64,000 nucleotides of DNA from Anaerolineales bacterium UBA5195 (GCA_002412925.1 DHVZ01000099.1:1-64000); one strand, 5' to 3'. Counted from the first letter of the stretch, positions 52,155-60,290 are shown. Numbers and translations: made by a program. Notes: generated from the sequence alone by a model not told the origin.

Positions 52155-53603
52155 ATGTCACATAACCGTCCACCCCTTCCCGTGATTGCCGTCGTTTTAC
52201 TGCTGGTGATTTCAGCGGCTGTCTACTATTTCTTTTTTGCCAACGGGTCAGTTGCCCAAAGTGGCGCGTTGACCGCCTCCGGCACGGTCGAATCGGCTGA
52301 AATTTCGATTGCGCCGGAGCTTTCAGGCAAAGTTTCCGAAGTGATGGTGAAAGAGGGCGATCTGGTTCAAGCCGGGGATGTGCTTTTCCGTCTTGATGAC
52401 AGCCTGCTGGGAGCACAGAAGAACGTTGCCATTGCCAGCCTGGAGACCGCCAAATCAGCCGGATCCACCGCTGAAGCTGCTGTGGCTGCAGCCCAGGCGC
52501 AATTTGACCTGACCTACAGCGCAGCGATGGTCCAGGATCGGGCGAACCGCACCCAGGATTGGTACAAGACCCAATCTGGCGATTTCACCCTGCCCCTGTG
52601 GTATTACAGCCAGCCGGAACAAATCAACTCCGCCCAGGCGGCAGTGGCTGTTGCCCAGGACGCGTTGACCAAGGCCCAGGAAAAGCTGGCCGCCAGGATG
52701 CAAACCACCGGAGCCAACTTCATCAAAGCTGAGACGGATCTGTCGGTTGCCCAGGCCGATTACCAGGTGGCCAAAAATCTGAACGACCGAGTCTCGAAAG
52801 GCATTGATATCGATGACCTGACCCGCCGGCAGTTGTTTTTGCTCCAAAGGGATGAATACCTGAAGTCCAAGGATCTTGACCCCCGCTGGGTCACAACGGT
52901 GAATAAGGTTAACAAGGACCTGCGCGATGAGGCCAAGAAGATTTTCGATCAGGCGAAGTCGGACCTGAAAGACGCCCAGGAGGCCTATAAAGATGAACTC
53001 TCGACTGATGAGGCCAAGGAAATTCTGAAAGTTCGCGCGCAGGTCAGCATTGCCGAGGAACGTTATTACACCGCGCTGGATTATGTGCGCGTTCTGCAGA
53101 CTGGTTCTGAAGCGCAGACGGTCACCGCGGCGCTGAGAGCCGTGGAACAGGCCAAATCTGCTGCTGCCCAGGCCCAGGCCTCCATCAAGCAGGCAGAAGC
53201 CAACCTGGCGCTGATTGAGGCCCAACTGGCAAAGCTGGTGGTGACTGCCCCTGCTGACGGGGTTGTCCTGACCCGCAACCTCGAGCCGGGCGAGGTGGTC
53301 AATCCCGGTTCCATCGTCTTTACTATGAGCCGCTTGAGCGATTTGACGATTACCGTTTATATCCCCGAAGACCGTTACGGCGAGATTACGCTGGGTCAAA
53401 CTGCCCAGGTTCAGGTGGATTCTTTCGCTGGAAAGACCTTCACGGCGAGGGTGATCCATATTTCCGACCGGGCCGAGTTTACCCCGCGCAACGTCCAAAC
53501 GGCGGAAGGCCGCAAATCGACAGTTTTTGCCATCAAGTTGCAGGTGGATGACCCGAACGGTAACCTCAAGCCCGGCATGCCAGCGGATGTGGTCTTCAAG
53601 TAA
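52155..53603 (+). CDS. HlyD/YbhG-family efflux adaptor
   Basis: A 482-residue membrane-fusion/adaptor protein. It has an N-terminal anchor helix (about 10-30), the first half of a biotinyl-lipoyl-like domain (TVESAEISIAPELSGKVSEVMVKEGDLVQAGDVLFRLDD), a very long coiled-coil region (about 85-375) with many Ala/Gln/Lys heptads, and the second lipoyl half (VVTAPADGVVLTRNLEPGEVVNPGSIVFTM), followed by beta-barrel sequence. In monoderm-like Chloroflexota its role is less clear than in Gram-negatives, since no outer-membrane channel is seen. Likely partner of the ABC-2 permease. Confidence 0.92.
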   Translation: MSHNRPPLPVIAVVLLLVISAAVYYFFFANGSVAQSGALTASGTVESAEISIAPELSGKVSEVMVKEGDLVQAGDVLFRLDDSLLGAQKNVAIASLETAKSAGSTAEAAVAAAQAQFDLTYSAAMVQDRANRTQDWYKTQSGDFTLPLWYYSQPEQINSAQAAVAVAQDALTKAQEKLAARMQTTGANFIKAETDLSVAQADYQVAKNLNDRVSKGIDIDDLTRRQLFLLQRDEYLKSKDLDPRWVTTVNKVNKDLRDEAKKIFDQAKSDLKDAQEAYKDELSTDEAKEILKVRAQVSIAEERYYTALDYVRVLQTGSEAQTVTAALRAVEQAKSAAAQAQASIKQAEANLALIEAQLAKLVVTAPADGVVLTRNLEPGEVVNPGSIVFTMSRLSDLTITVYIPEDRYGEITLGQTAQVQVDSFAGKTFTARVIHISDRAEFTPRNVQTAEGRKSTVFAIKLQVDDPNGNLKPGMPADVVFK

Positions 53604-53606
53604 AAA

Positions 53607-54088
53607 CTGTCGAAAGTCGAAAGTCGAAGGTCAAAGGTTGAAAGGAGGTTTGTATGGCAGGAATTGTGCGATTTGAAGAGATTGATAGTTGGAAATTGGC
53701 ACGTGAATTGACGAATTTGGTTTATGGGCTTACTCAGCTCCCCGCTTTTTCCAAAGACTTTGGCTTGCGCGACCAGATCCGGCGGGCGGCTGTTTCGGTG
53801 ATGAGCAATATCGCTGAGGGCTTTGAAAGCCGCACGGATACCCAATTCATCAATTTCTTGGGGATGGCTCGGGCCTCGGCTGGAGAAGTGCGTTCGCAAC
53901 TGTATATTGCGCTCGATCAAAAATATATTTCGGATGAGCAATTCAAAAACGCGTTCAGTCTTGCGGAACAATCTGCCCAGAAAATCGCCGGATTTATCTC
54001 TTACCTCGAAGCGCATCCCCGCCAGCGACGTGTTTCGGATGACACCCCTGAATACCTCGCCGACCTTTGACTTTCGACTTTTGACGAG
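53607..54088. mobile_element. Inverted-repeat-bracketed cassette carrying the S23/IVP gene
   Basis: Left border: GTCGAAAGTCGAAAGTCGAA then GGTCAAAGGT from 53607. Right border: ACCTTTGACTTTCGACTTTT then GACGAG to about 54088. The borders are near-perfect reverse complements. They enclose only the four-helix-bundle gene and fit exactly between two operon genes. The related repeat at 24686-24748 has no cargo. Mobility is inferred. Confidence 0.6.
53654..54070 (+). CDS. Four-helix-bundle protein (S23/23S rRNA intervening-sequence protein family)
   Basis: A 138-residue protein of the TIGR02436 family: FEEIDSWKLARELTNLVYGLT, LRDQIRRAAVSVMSNIAEGFESR and FINFLGMARASAGEVRSQLYIAL. Members were first found in insertions of 23S rRNA genes; the Avd protein of diversity-generating retroelements has the same fold. 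Biochemical role is unsettled; nucleic-acid binding is suspected. ATG 53654 follows GGAGG. The gene is framed by inverted GTCGAAAGTC repeats and interrupts an otherwise coherent efflux operon. No reverse transcriptase or rRNA is near. Confidence 0.92.
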   Translation: MAGIVRFEEIDSWKLARELTNLVYGLTQLPAFSKDFGLRDQIRRAAVSVMSNIAEGFESRTDTQFINFLGMARASAGEVRSQLYIALDQKYISDEQFKNAFSLAEQSAQKIAGFISYLEAHPRQRRVSDDTPEYLADL

Positions 54089-54095
54089 TTCTATC

Positions 54096-54869
54096 ATGAA
54101 AATAATTGCGCTGAATGCCAGCTATCGCGGCGACAAAGGCCACACCCGGCGCCTGATCGATTTGCTCTTTGAAGGGGCGCAGGCTGCCGGGGCGGAATGT
54201 GAAGTGGTAACCCTGGCCAAATATAAACTCAACCGTTGCCTGGCCTGTGATCAGTGCCATACACCGGAGCATTATCTGAAGTGCATATACGCCGATCAGG
54301 ATGATGTGGCTGAAATTTTTGCCAAAATCGCCGCGGCCGACCTGGTGGTTTATGCTACTCCGGTCTATGTCTTTGGGATTTCTGGCCTGCTGAAGACCTT
54401 TCTCGATCGGCTCTATTGGACCAGTGATGTCAATGAAATGCGTGTCACCCGCAGCGGCTTGTTTTTCCACCATGTGGACGAGTCGGTTTGTTCCAAGCCA
54501 TTTGTTTCGCTGATTTGCTGTGACAATCTCGACCCAGAAATGCCCCGGAATACGCGCGAATATTTCCGTATCTTTGCCCGTTTTATGGATGCGCCCCACG
54601 TGGGTGAGTTGATCCGCAGTGGCGGGTGGCTGTTTGGCTATGGACATAATCCCAAGGCTGCCGAACGCTTCCCAAAAATTGACGCAGTCTATGCCGCTTA
54701 CCGGCAGGCCGGGCGCGAACTGGCCCGGAATGGACGGATTTCCCCTGCCACCCGGCGCAGCGCCAACCAGGAAATCATCCCGGTGCCGTGCTTTGGCCTG
54801 CTCAAGCGGCTGAGACCGTTCAAGCAAGTCATGGTGCAGAAGGCAAAAGCGTTGAGGCTGTTGGTTTGA
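54096..54869 (+). CDS. NAD(P)H-dependent flavodoxin-like oxidoreductase
   Basis: A 257-residue protein of the NADPH-dependent FMN reductase type. The FMN phosphate loop is IIALNASYRGDKGHTRRLIDLL; a cysteine cluster follows (CLACDQCH and C at 66), as in iron-sulfur flavoproteins (Isf-like), then YATPVYVFGISGLLKTFLDRLYW. The compact Cys motif may bind an Fe-S cluster, but the spacing CxxCxxC with a later Cys should be checked against Isf. ATG 54096 lies just beyond the cassette border; longer readings run into the S23 gene. Followed by a deazaflavin-type gene. Confidence 0.85.
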   Translation: MKIIALNASYRGDKGHTRRLIDLLFEGAQAAGAECEVVTLAKYKLNRCLACDQCHTPEHYLKCIYADQDDVAEIFAKIAAADLVVYATPVYVFGISGLLKTFLDRLYWTSDVNEMRVTRSGLFFHHVDESVCSKPFVSLICCDNLDPEMPRNTREYFRIFARFMDAPHVGELIRSGGWLFGYGHNPKAAERFPKIDAVYAAYRQAGRELARNGRISPATRRSANQEIIPVPCFGLLKRLRPFKQVMVQKAKALRLLV

Positions 54870-54878
54870 GAGTGAGGA

Positions 54879-55355
54879 ATGATGGGTGCAATCAGCTTTG
54901 ATTGGCAAAGAATGAAAAATATCCAGCAGATCCATCGCGTTCTGTATGCGCTTGGGCTGGGGCCAATCGTTGGGAAAATTATCCTGCTCCTGACGACCAC
55001 CGGGCGCAAAAGCGGTCAGCCGCGAGTCACGCCCCTGCAGTACGAAGAAATCGACGGGGCCTATTACCTGGGCGCGGCGCGCGGCCTGCAGGCCGATTGG
55101 GTGCGTAATCTTCAGGCCAACCCAAAAGTCGAAGTGTGGGTCAAAGCCCGGCGCTTCCGGGGCAGCGCCGAAGTTGTCACCGATCCATTCCAGATTGCTG
55201 ATTTTTTGGAAGTGCGACTGGATCGGCACCCGCGCATGGTCGGGTTGATGATGGAGCGCGTTCATCATCTCTCGAAACGACCGACGCGCGCGCAACTCGA
55301 AGAACTGGCCCAGACCGAGGCCCTCGTGATTGTTCGCCCGGAGGAAATAGGATGA
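54879..55355 (+). CDS. DDN-type deazaflavin (F420)-dependent nitroreductase family protein
   Basis: A 158-residue single-domain split-barrel protein of the DUF385/Ddn family: LLTTTGRKSGQPRVTPLQYEEIDGAYYLGAARG, then DWVRNLQANPKVEVWV. Actinobacterial and Chloroflexota members use F420H2 to reduce quinones or nitro-compounds, or have unknown roles. The canonical TTGRKSG and G-x-x-x-P-W-x-x-N-like (ADWVRNLQANP) motifs are clear. Start ATG 54879 has GTGAGG in front. Stop overlaps the next start by 4 bases. Confidence 0.9.
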   Translation: MMGAISFDWQRMKNIQQIHRVLYALGLGPIVGKIILLLTTTGRKSGQPRVTPLQYEEIDGAYYLGAARGLQADWVRNLQANPKVEVWVKARRFRGSAEVVTDPFQIADFLEVRLDRHPRMVGLMMERVHHLSKRPTRAQLEELAQTEALVIVRPEEIG

Positions 55356-55747
55356 AGTTGCCCCCTGTTTTCTGGCTGCGCCTGAGCTATTGGATTGGCG
55401 CCGTGATTGACGTCCTGGCCGGGCTGAGCATGCTCTTCCCCGCGCTGTTCGCCTTTTCCAACCGGCTGAGTGGATTTGTCCCCGATCTGTCTTTTCGTTT
55501 CATGGCCGGGATGGGCGCGCCATTGATGTTTGGCTGGACGGTGCTTTTGCTCTGGGCCGACCGCAAGCCGCTCGAACGCAAAGCCGTCCTGCTCATCACG
55601 CTGATCCCGATCCTGGGCAATGCGTTCAACCAGGTTGTTGGTCTCTCAAATGGTTTTCTCTCCCTGGAAGCCGCCCTCCCGCTCTGGATCAACCAGACTG
55701 TTCTGACCGCTTTGTACGTTTTTAGCTACTGGAATGCCTCGAAATGA
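55352..55747 (+). CDS. Small four-helix membrane protein, unknown function
   Basis: A 131-residue protein with four predicted membrane helices (about 12-35, 48-68, 76-95, 103-127) and no catalytic signature. I recognise only the general look of small DoxX-like or DUF4345-like proteins. It overlaps both neighbours by 4 bases, so it is translated as part of the efflux/F420 operon and may act with the HXXEE protein that follows. Confidence 0.75.
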   Translation: MKLPPVFWLRLSYWIGAVIDVLAGLSMLFPALFAFSNRLSGFVPDLSFRFMAGMGAPLMFGWTVLLLWADRKPLERKAVLLITLIPILGNAFNQVVGLSNGFLSLEAALPLWINQTVLTALYVFSYWNASK

Positions 55748-56268
55748 CCGTTTCAGATACAAGCCCCCGGCGCAACCTTGCTGGGTGGGTCTGGACCCTC
55801 CCGCTGGTTTTTGTTGTCCATGATAGCGAAGAAATCATGACCATGGCCACCTTCCTGCGCAGCCATGCGGACCGCCTGCCCGGTCAACTGCTAAAAGTCA
55901 CCGCGCTTTCTACTGGTCAGTTTGCGTTGAGCGTCCTGTTCTTGCTGGCTTTGATCCTGGTCTTCTGCCTTCTGGCCAAACGCGCCAGTTATACGGGCCT
56001 GCCCATGACACTTTTTGCCGTGTTGACTGCCATCCTGTTCGGCAACGGTCTGACCCACCTCGGGCAGGCGGCCATCCTGCGCGGCTACACCCCCGGTCTG
56101 CTGACCGCGCCCTTCGTCATTCTGTTCACCCTGCTGGCTTTGCGCAGTTTCCAGGATGCCGGTTTCATCACCCGGCGAAATCTGCTTCCCGTCCTGGCAG
56201 CCGGGTTTTTCCTGCAACTTCCGCTGATTGCCATCGCCCTGGCTTTCGGTCGAATTTTTTCCCTGTGA
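55744..56268 (+). CDS. HXXEE-domain membrane protein
   Basis: A 174-residue protein with about five hydrophobic helices and the defining HXXEE motif HDSEE at 26-30 at the end of helix 1. The His and Glu residues could bind metal within the membrane; function in the family is not established. ATG 55744 overlaps the preceding stop by 4 bases. Follows a four-helix protein and precedes a methyltransferase. Confidence 0.82.
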   Translation: MTVSDTSPRRNLAGWVWTLPLVFVVHDSEEIMTMATFLRSHADRLPGQLLKVTALSTGQFALSVLFLLALILVFCLLAKRASYTGLPMTLFAVLTAILFGNGLTHLGQAAILRGYTPGLLTAPFVILFTLLALRSFQDAGFITRRNLLPVLAAGFFLQLPLIAIALAFGRIFSL

Positions 56269-56276
56269 GGAAATCC

Positions 56277-56933
56277 ATGCCTGATTATGAAGAATACTTC
56301 AGCGATACCGAACATGGTTATAGCCATGTTGCGGACGAGTACGCCGAAAAATTCTTTGGCGAGCTGGCTTATAAACCTCTTGACCGGGAGTTGCTCAACA
56401 GGTTGATCTCTGAAGTCGGCTCTCTCGGGCCAATCTGCGACCTGGGCTGCGGCCCCGGCCAGATTGCCCGCTACCTGAAGGATCATGGCGCCGAGGCCTT
56501 GGGCGTGGATTTGTCGCCCAAGATGGCGGCGGCGGCCCGGAAGCTGAATCCCGACATCGAGTTTTTCCAGGGGAACCTGCTGGCGCTGGAGCTCCCCGAG
56601 GCCTCGTGGGGCGGAATTGCGGCTTTTTACTCGCTGATTCACATCCCGCGCTCCCTGCTTTTGGCTGCGCTGTGTGAACTGCGGCGCGTCCTGCGACCAG
56701 GCGGCTGGCTTTTGATCAGCTACCACGTTGGCGAGGAAACCATCCACCTCGACGAGTGGTGGGAAAAACCTGTCAAACTCGACTTCAACTTCCTGCAAAC
56801 CTCCCTGGTTACGGATTTGCTGACCAAAGCCGGGCTGACGGCTGAAGCTGCGATCGAGCGCGACCCTTACCCGGATGAACATCCCAGCCGCCGGGCCTAC
56901 ATATTTGCGAGAAAACCCTATGGCACTGATTGA
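56277..56933 (+). CDS. Class I SAM-dependent methyltransferase
   Basis: A 218-residue soluble methyltransferase. Motif I CDLGCGPGQIARYLKDHG, the acidic VDLSPKMAAAARK, and post-motif FYSLIHIPRSLLLAALCELRRVLRPGGWLLISYH are typical for UbiE/Tam-like small-molecule methylation. The substrate is unknown; within an efflux cluster it might modify an exported compound. ATG 56277 is preferred over GTG 56265, since AGGAA precedes it. It overlaps the following ATPase start by 14 bases. Confidence 0.88.
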   Translation: MPDYEEYFSDTEHGYSHVADEYAEKFFGELAYKPLDRELLNRLISEVGSLGPICDLGCGPGQIARYLKDHGAEALGVDLSPKMAAAARKLNPDIEFFQGNLLALELPEASWGGIAAFYSLIHIPRSLLLAALCELRRVLRPGGWLLISYHVGEETIHLDEWWEKPVKLDFNFLQTSLVTDLLTKAGLTAEAAIERDPYPDEHPSRRAYIFARKPYGTD

Positions 56934-57927
56934 AGCTTCCCATTTAAGAAAAACTTTTGGCGATTTGGTCGCGGTCGATGACTTGAGCCTGCAAGTTGCT
57001 TCCGGCGAAATCTACGGCCTGGTCGGCGCGGACGGGGCGGGTAAAACCACCACCTTGCGCCTGCTGGTTGGGGCGCTGACTCCCAACGTGGGCGAAGCCT
57101 CCATCTGTGGTTATGACATTCGAAAACAAACCGAACAGGCCCGCGCGCGGCTGGGATATCTTTCCCAGCGGTTTTCGATGTACGAAGATTTGACTGTTCT
57201 TGAAAATATCCGTTTTTTTGCCGAAGTGCGCGGGCTGAAAACCGATGAGTGGGAGCCTCGTTCGATGGAAATCCTTGACTTTGTCGGTTTGGCTCCATTC
57301 AAGGATCGTTTTGCCGGGCAGCTTTCGGGTGGCATGAAGCAAAAACTTGGCCTGGCCTCGGCGCTGGTCACGCGCCCCCAAGTCCTGCTGCTCGATGAAC
57401 CGACGACCGGCGTCGACCCGGTCACCCGCCAGGATTTCTGGCAGTTGCTGATTCGTCTGGTCTCGACCCCCCTCCGTCTCCCCCCAAATTCGGAGAATTT
57501 GAGGGGAGAGAAAGAGGGGGGTGGGAGAGGGACCAGGGGCGAGGGCGACGTCTCGGTGATTATCTCCACCCCTTACATGGACGAGGCTGCCCGCTGTCAT
57601 CGCGTTGGCTTCATGAAAAAGGGTCAGCTCATCGCAGAAGGTACGCCCGGCCAATTGCGTTCCATGCTCGATGGCCGGATTGTTGAACTGCGTGGTACCC
57701 CGTTGCCTTTGCTGAAGCAAATCATCGCCCGGGAGCCCGGCGTGGAGGATGTCCGCGCTTTTGGTGATCGGCTGCATCTTCGCGTTGGCGAAAAACAAGC
57801 TGAGACGGTCATCCGGAATTTGAAAAAATCCATTCCGGCGGGCGGCGGCATGTTTGCGGATGCGCGTCTGACCCCGCCTGTTTTGGAAGATATCTTTATC
57901 GCTTTATCGGAGCAAGAAAATGACTGA
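56920..57927 (+). CDS. ABC efflux ATPase resembling the N-terminal half of YbhF, with repeat-derived insertion
   Basis: A 335-residue ATPase. Walker A GADGAGKTT at 37-45, signature LSGGM at 135-139, Walker B VLLLDEPTTG near 155-164. The H-loop reads ISTPYMDEA, lacking the usual His, as in the first half of E. coli YbhF. Residues about 182-210 (TPLRLPPNSENLRGEKEGGG and following) are encoded by a palindromic repeat at 57467-57521 and interrupt the helix before the H-loop. With the next gene it forms the two ATPase halves that are fused in YbhF. The permease and adaptor are at 50937-53603. Confidence 0.92.
   Translation: MALIEASHLRKTFGDLVAVDDLSLQVASGEIYGLVGADGAGKTTTLRLLVGALTPNVGEASICGYDIRKQTEQARARLGYLSQRFSMYEDLTVLENIRFFAEVRGLKTDEWEPRSMEILDFVGLAPFKDRFAGQLSGGMKQKLGLASALVTRPQVLLLDEPTTGVDPVTRQDFWQLLIRLVSTPLRLPPNSENLRGEKEGGGRGTRGEGDVSVIISTPYMDEAARCHRVGFMKKGQLIAEGTPGQLRSMLDGRIVELRGTPLPLLKQIIAREPGVEDVRAFGDRLHLRVGEKQAETVIRNLKKSIPAGGGMFADARLTPPVLEDIFIALSEQEND
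57467..57521. repeat. Palindromic repeat inserted in frame in the ABC ATPase gene
   Basis: CCCCCCTC (57467-57474) and GAGGGGGG (57514-57521) are the outer arms, AAATTC (57486-57491) and GAATTT (57495-57500) the inner ones. CCCCCCTCCGTCTCCCCCCA is identical to part of the xanthine dehydrogenase copy. A G/A-rich tail extends to about 57548. Confidence 0.88.
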
Positions 57928-58831
57928 GCCTGCGATCAGTGTTGACCGTTTGACCCGCCGCTTTGGCGATTTTGTAGCTGTTGACCATGTTTCGTTTGAA
58001 GTCAATGCAGGCGAAATAGTTGGCTATCTTGGCCCAAACGGTTCAGGAAAAACGACCACCATCCGCATGTTGCTTGGATTGCTGGCTCCGCACGAGGGCA
58101 GCGCCACGGTGCTTGGGTTCGATTCCTTTCGGCAGACCGAGGAAGTCCGCGCTCGGGCGGGGTATATGTCGCAAAAGTTCGCCATCTATGATGATTTGAC
58201 CGTTTGGGAAAATCTCCAGTTTTATGGCGGCGTCTACGGGATTACAGATAAAGCGCGGATACTGGAAACGCTCAAACACGTTGGGCTGGATGGGCACGAA
58301 TCCACCCTGACCCGTGACCTGTCTGCTGGTTGGAGGCAGCGCCTCGCCCTGGGGATCGCCATCGTTCACAACCCCAAGCTCTTGTTTTTGGATGAACCTA
58401 CCAGCGGCGTCGACCCGACTGCCCGCCGCGCTTTCTGGGACTTGATCTATGACCTGGCGGCTGAGGGCGTCACCATTCTGGTAACGACTCATTATATGGA
58501 TGAGGCTGAATACTGCGGAAGAGTCGGGATTATGCGCGATGGCAAGCTGCTCGCCATGGATACTCCACTTGCGCTGAAAACACACTACGTTCCCGGCGAA
58601 ATTTGGGAAATCTATGCCGAACCGCTGTTGGCAGGCCTGGATGCATTGTCCGCTGCACAAGGCGTGGTGCGGGCCGGTTTGGCGGGAGACCACTTGCGGG
58701 TGATTGTCGAAAAAGGCTGGGGCGAGAAGGAAGTCAAAAGAACGCTGGAAGCGTCGAATGTCAGAGTCGCTTCCATCCAAAAAGGAGAGCCGTCGCTGGA
58801 AGATGTCTTCCTGGCGCTGGCAAAAGGCTAA
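57920..58831 (+). CDS. ABC efflux ATPase resembling the C-terminal half of YbhF
   Basis: A 303-residue ATPase with Walker A GPNGSGKTT near 37-45, Walker B LLFLDEPTSGVDP near 155-167, and canonical H-loop VTTHYMDEAEYC. The signature is LSAGWRQRLALG, a YbhF-like variant of LSGGQ. It overlaps the previous ATPase gene by 8 bases. The pair probably makes a heterodimer with one canonical and one altered site. The stop overlaps the convergent PadR stop by 4 bases. No second permease follows. Confidence 0.92.
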   Translation: MTEPAISVDRLTRRFGDFVAVDHVSFEVNAGEIVGYLGPNGSGKTTTIRMLLGLLAPHEGSATVLGFDSFRQTEEVRARAGYMSQKFAIYDDLTVWENLQFYGGVYGITDKARILETLKHVGLDGHESTLTRDLSAGWRQRLALGIAIVHNPKLLFLDEPTSGVDPTARRAFWDLIYDLAAEGVTILVTTHYMDEAEYCGRVGIMRDGKLLAMDTPLALKTHYVPGEIWEIYAEPLLAGLDALSAAQGVVRAGLAGDHLRVIVEKGWGEKEVKRTLEASNVRVASIQKGEPSLEDVFLALAKG

Positions 58832-59379
58832 AAATTGGCTTCAATCCTGGCAATCGTTTCATCCAGCCAGCGCAAGTAGGCGGCCTCGGTCATTTCGCCA
58901 AAACGGCGTGTAGCTTCCCAGAGCAGGGCGTCCTGGCGTAACTGTGGGGCGTGTTTGACGGTTTTGGCGATGATTTCGGCGGTTTCGCTTTGGTACTGGT
59001 CGACCAGCTTTTGGTGCAGGCTGCGCTGCAAGCGGAGTTGGGCCAGGATGGCGTCTTTGCCCAGGTTGGCGGAGAAAAATAACTTCAGCAGCAGGGTGTC
59101 TTTATACTGGTCGATTTCGGTGAAGGGGGTTTTTAGCCATTCGTTGAGCGCCAGTTTCCCAGCCTCGGTAATCGAGTAAACTCGCCGGTCGGGGCGGCCT
59201 GCCTGCTCCACCGCTGCCGAGGTAATCAACCCGTCTTTTTCCAATGCTTTCAAGGTTGCATAAATTTGACTCAACTCCGCGTGCCAGAAATTGGAGATGG
59301 AGCGGTCGGTGAACTGTTTCAGGTCGTAACCGCTCATCGGTTGATAATTGAGCGCGCCCAGCAGGGCAAATTTAAGCAT
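58828..59379 (-). CDS. PadR-family transcriptional regulator
   Basis: A 183-residue PadR regulator: N-terminal winged helix (LKFALLGALNYQPMSGYDLKQF, AELSQIYATLKALEKDGLI, GRPDRRVYSITEAGK) and a C-terminal helical dimerization domain (Vir_C-like). ATG 59379 with AGGAGCG is the start; an upstream reading to 59421 lies in the protease gene. Its start overlaps the protease stop by 8 bases, so protease and regulator are coexpressed, and the palindrome at 60255-60290 is the probable operator. Ligand unknown. Confidence 0.92.
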   Translation of the reverse strand: MLKFALLGALNYQPMSGYDLKQFTDRSISNFWHAELSQIYATLKALEKDGLITSAAVEQAGRPDRRVYSITEAGKLALNEWLKTPFTEIDQYKDTLLLKLFFSANLGKDAILAQLRLQRSLHQKLVDQYQSETAEIIAKTVKHAPQLRQDALLWEATRRFGEMTEAAYLRWLDETIARIEANF

Positions 59380-60235
59380 TTTGCGCTCCTTGCATTCGCT
59401 TTTGGTAGAGCCAGATCCCAACCGCCAGATTCAGCGCAATGACGACGATTCCAAACAAAGCCGGGGAGAAAATCAGTTCGGCTGTCGGGTTGGGGAAACT
59501 GAAAAACTTCTGCGCTACCAGCGCATCAAAAAAAACGTTGGCAGTGATGTGAATTAAGACCGCCGGCCAGACAGAATTGGTCAGCGCCCGCAATTCCCCG
59601 TAAACGATGGCTGTGGGAATGATACCCAGCAAGCCCATGAGCATAAACAACCCAAAACTCAGGCTGGTGGCATTTTCAAGGATGGCAGGGGGCAGGAGTA
59701 CCAGGTAATAGGGTAAATGCCAGGTGAGCCAGATGATTCCGACCAGAACGTGTCCGACCAGCGGGTTTCTAACCACAGATTGCATCTTCGGAGCGAGATA
59801 GCCGCGCCAGGCGAACTCTTCGAAGATGTTTTTGATCAAGCTGGGGATGAACATGACCAGGATGGCCTGTCCGATCAAGGCGAATTTCGTTGTTGAAATT
59901 TCAGGTACAAAAGTTGCTCCGAAGACGAAGCCCAGCAGGATGATTAGTAGAATACTGACCGGGTGAAAGAGCAGGGCGAAAAGATACCATCTCCCGTTCC
60001 CCTTAAAGGCGGGCTTAAACCCCGCGTCTTTCCAACCATCTCCGGCGAAGGCGCGCAAAAGCAGGGAAACCACCAGTGGCGTGACGATGAAAAGTAGCCA
60101 ACCCAGGCTGTTGTTCTGATCGTGCGGGTCGGCGCCGCGCCCGAGATCCAGGCCAATCCCCAGCCAGGGGATGGCGATGATGCAGAAGGTGAAAATGAGC
60201 AGGTTGCGCAGGGTGCTTTTTGGGGATACGTTCAT
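59372..60235 (-). CDS. CPBP-family intramembrane metalloprotease
   Basis: A 287-residue protein with about eight membrane helices and the CPBP (Rce1-like) motifs: EEFAWRGYLAPKM with E139/E140 and R144, then GIIWLTWHLPYYLV with H173, and PAVLIHITANVFFD near 240-253. Family members cleave prenylated proteins in eukaryotes and are linked to bacteriocin immunity or unknown tasks in bacteria. Here it is coupled to a PadR regulator, suggesting induction by a compound. An AT-rich palindrome precedes it. Confidence 0.9.
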   Translation of the reverse strand: MNVSPKSTLRNLLIFTFCIIAIPWLGIGLDLGRGADPHDQNNSLGWLLFIVTPLVVSLLLRAFAGDGWKDAGFKPAFKGNGRWYLFALLFHPVSILLIILLGFVFGATFVPEISTTKFALIGQAILVMFIPSLIKNIFEEFAWRGYLAPKMQSVVRNPLVGHVLVGIIWLTWHLPYYLVLLPPAILENATSLSFGLFMLMGLLGIIPTAIVYGELRALTNSVWPAVLIHITANVFFDALVAQKFFSFPNPTAELIFSPALFGIVVIALNLAVGIWLYQKRMQGAQNA

Positions 60236-60254
60236 GGCAGAACATCCTTTATGA

Positions 60255-60290
60255 AACTTATTATATATAATTATTTATATATAATAAGTT
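60255..60290 (-). promoter_or_regulatory. Perfect palindrome, likely PadR operator and promoter
   Basis: AACTTATTATATATAA (60255-60270) is repeated inverted at 60275-60290 around ttat. TATAAT-like boxes lie within it. It begins 20 bases before the protease ATG. Binding by the downstream PadR protein, with autoregulation, is inferred. Confidence 0.75.

Noticed and set aside
52455..53498. 347-codon minus-strand open frame
   Set aside because: Antisense to the adaptor coiled coil; low-stop composition explains it.
53654..54070. Diversity-generating retroelement (Avd-like gene)
   Set aside because: The protein family fits, but there is no reverse transcriptase and no template/variable repeat pair near; borders are inverted repeats.
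53994..55295. 433-codon minus-strand open frame
   Set aside because: Antisense to the reductase and nitroreductase genes, which have recognised motifs and ribosome sites.
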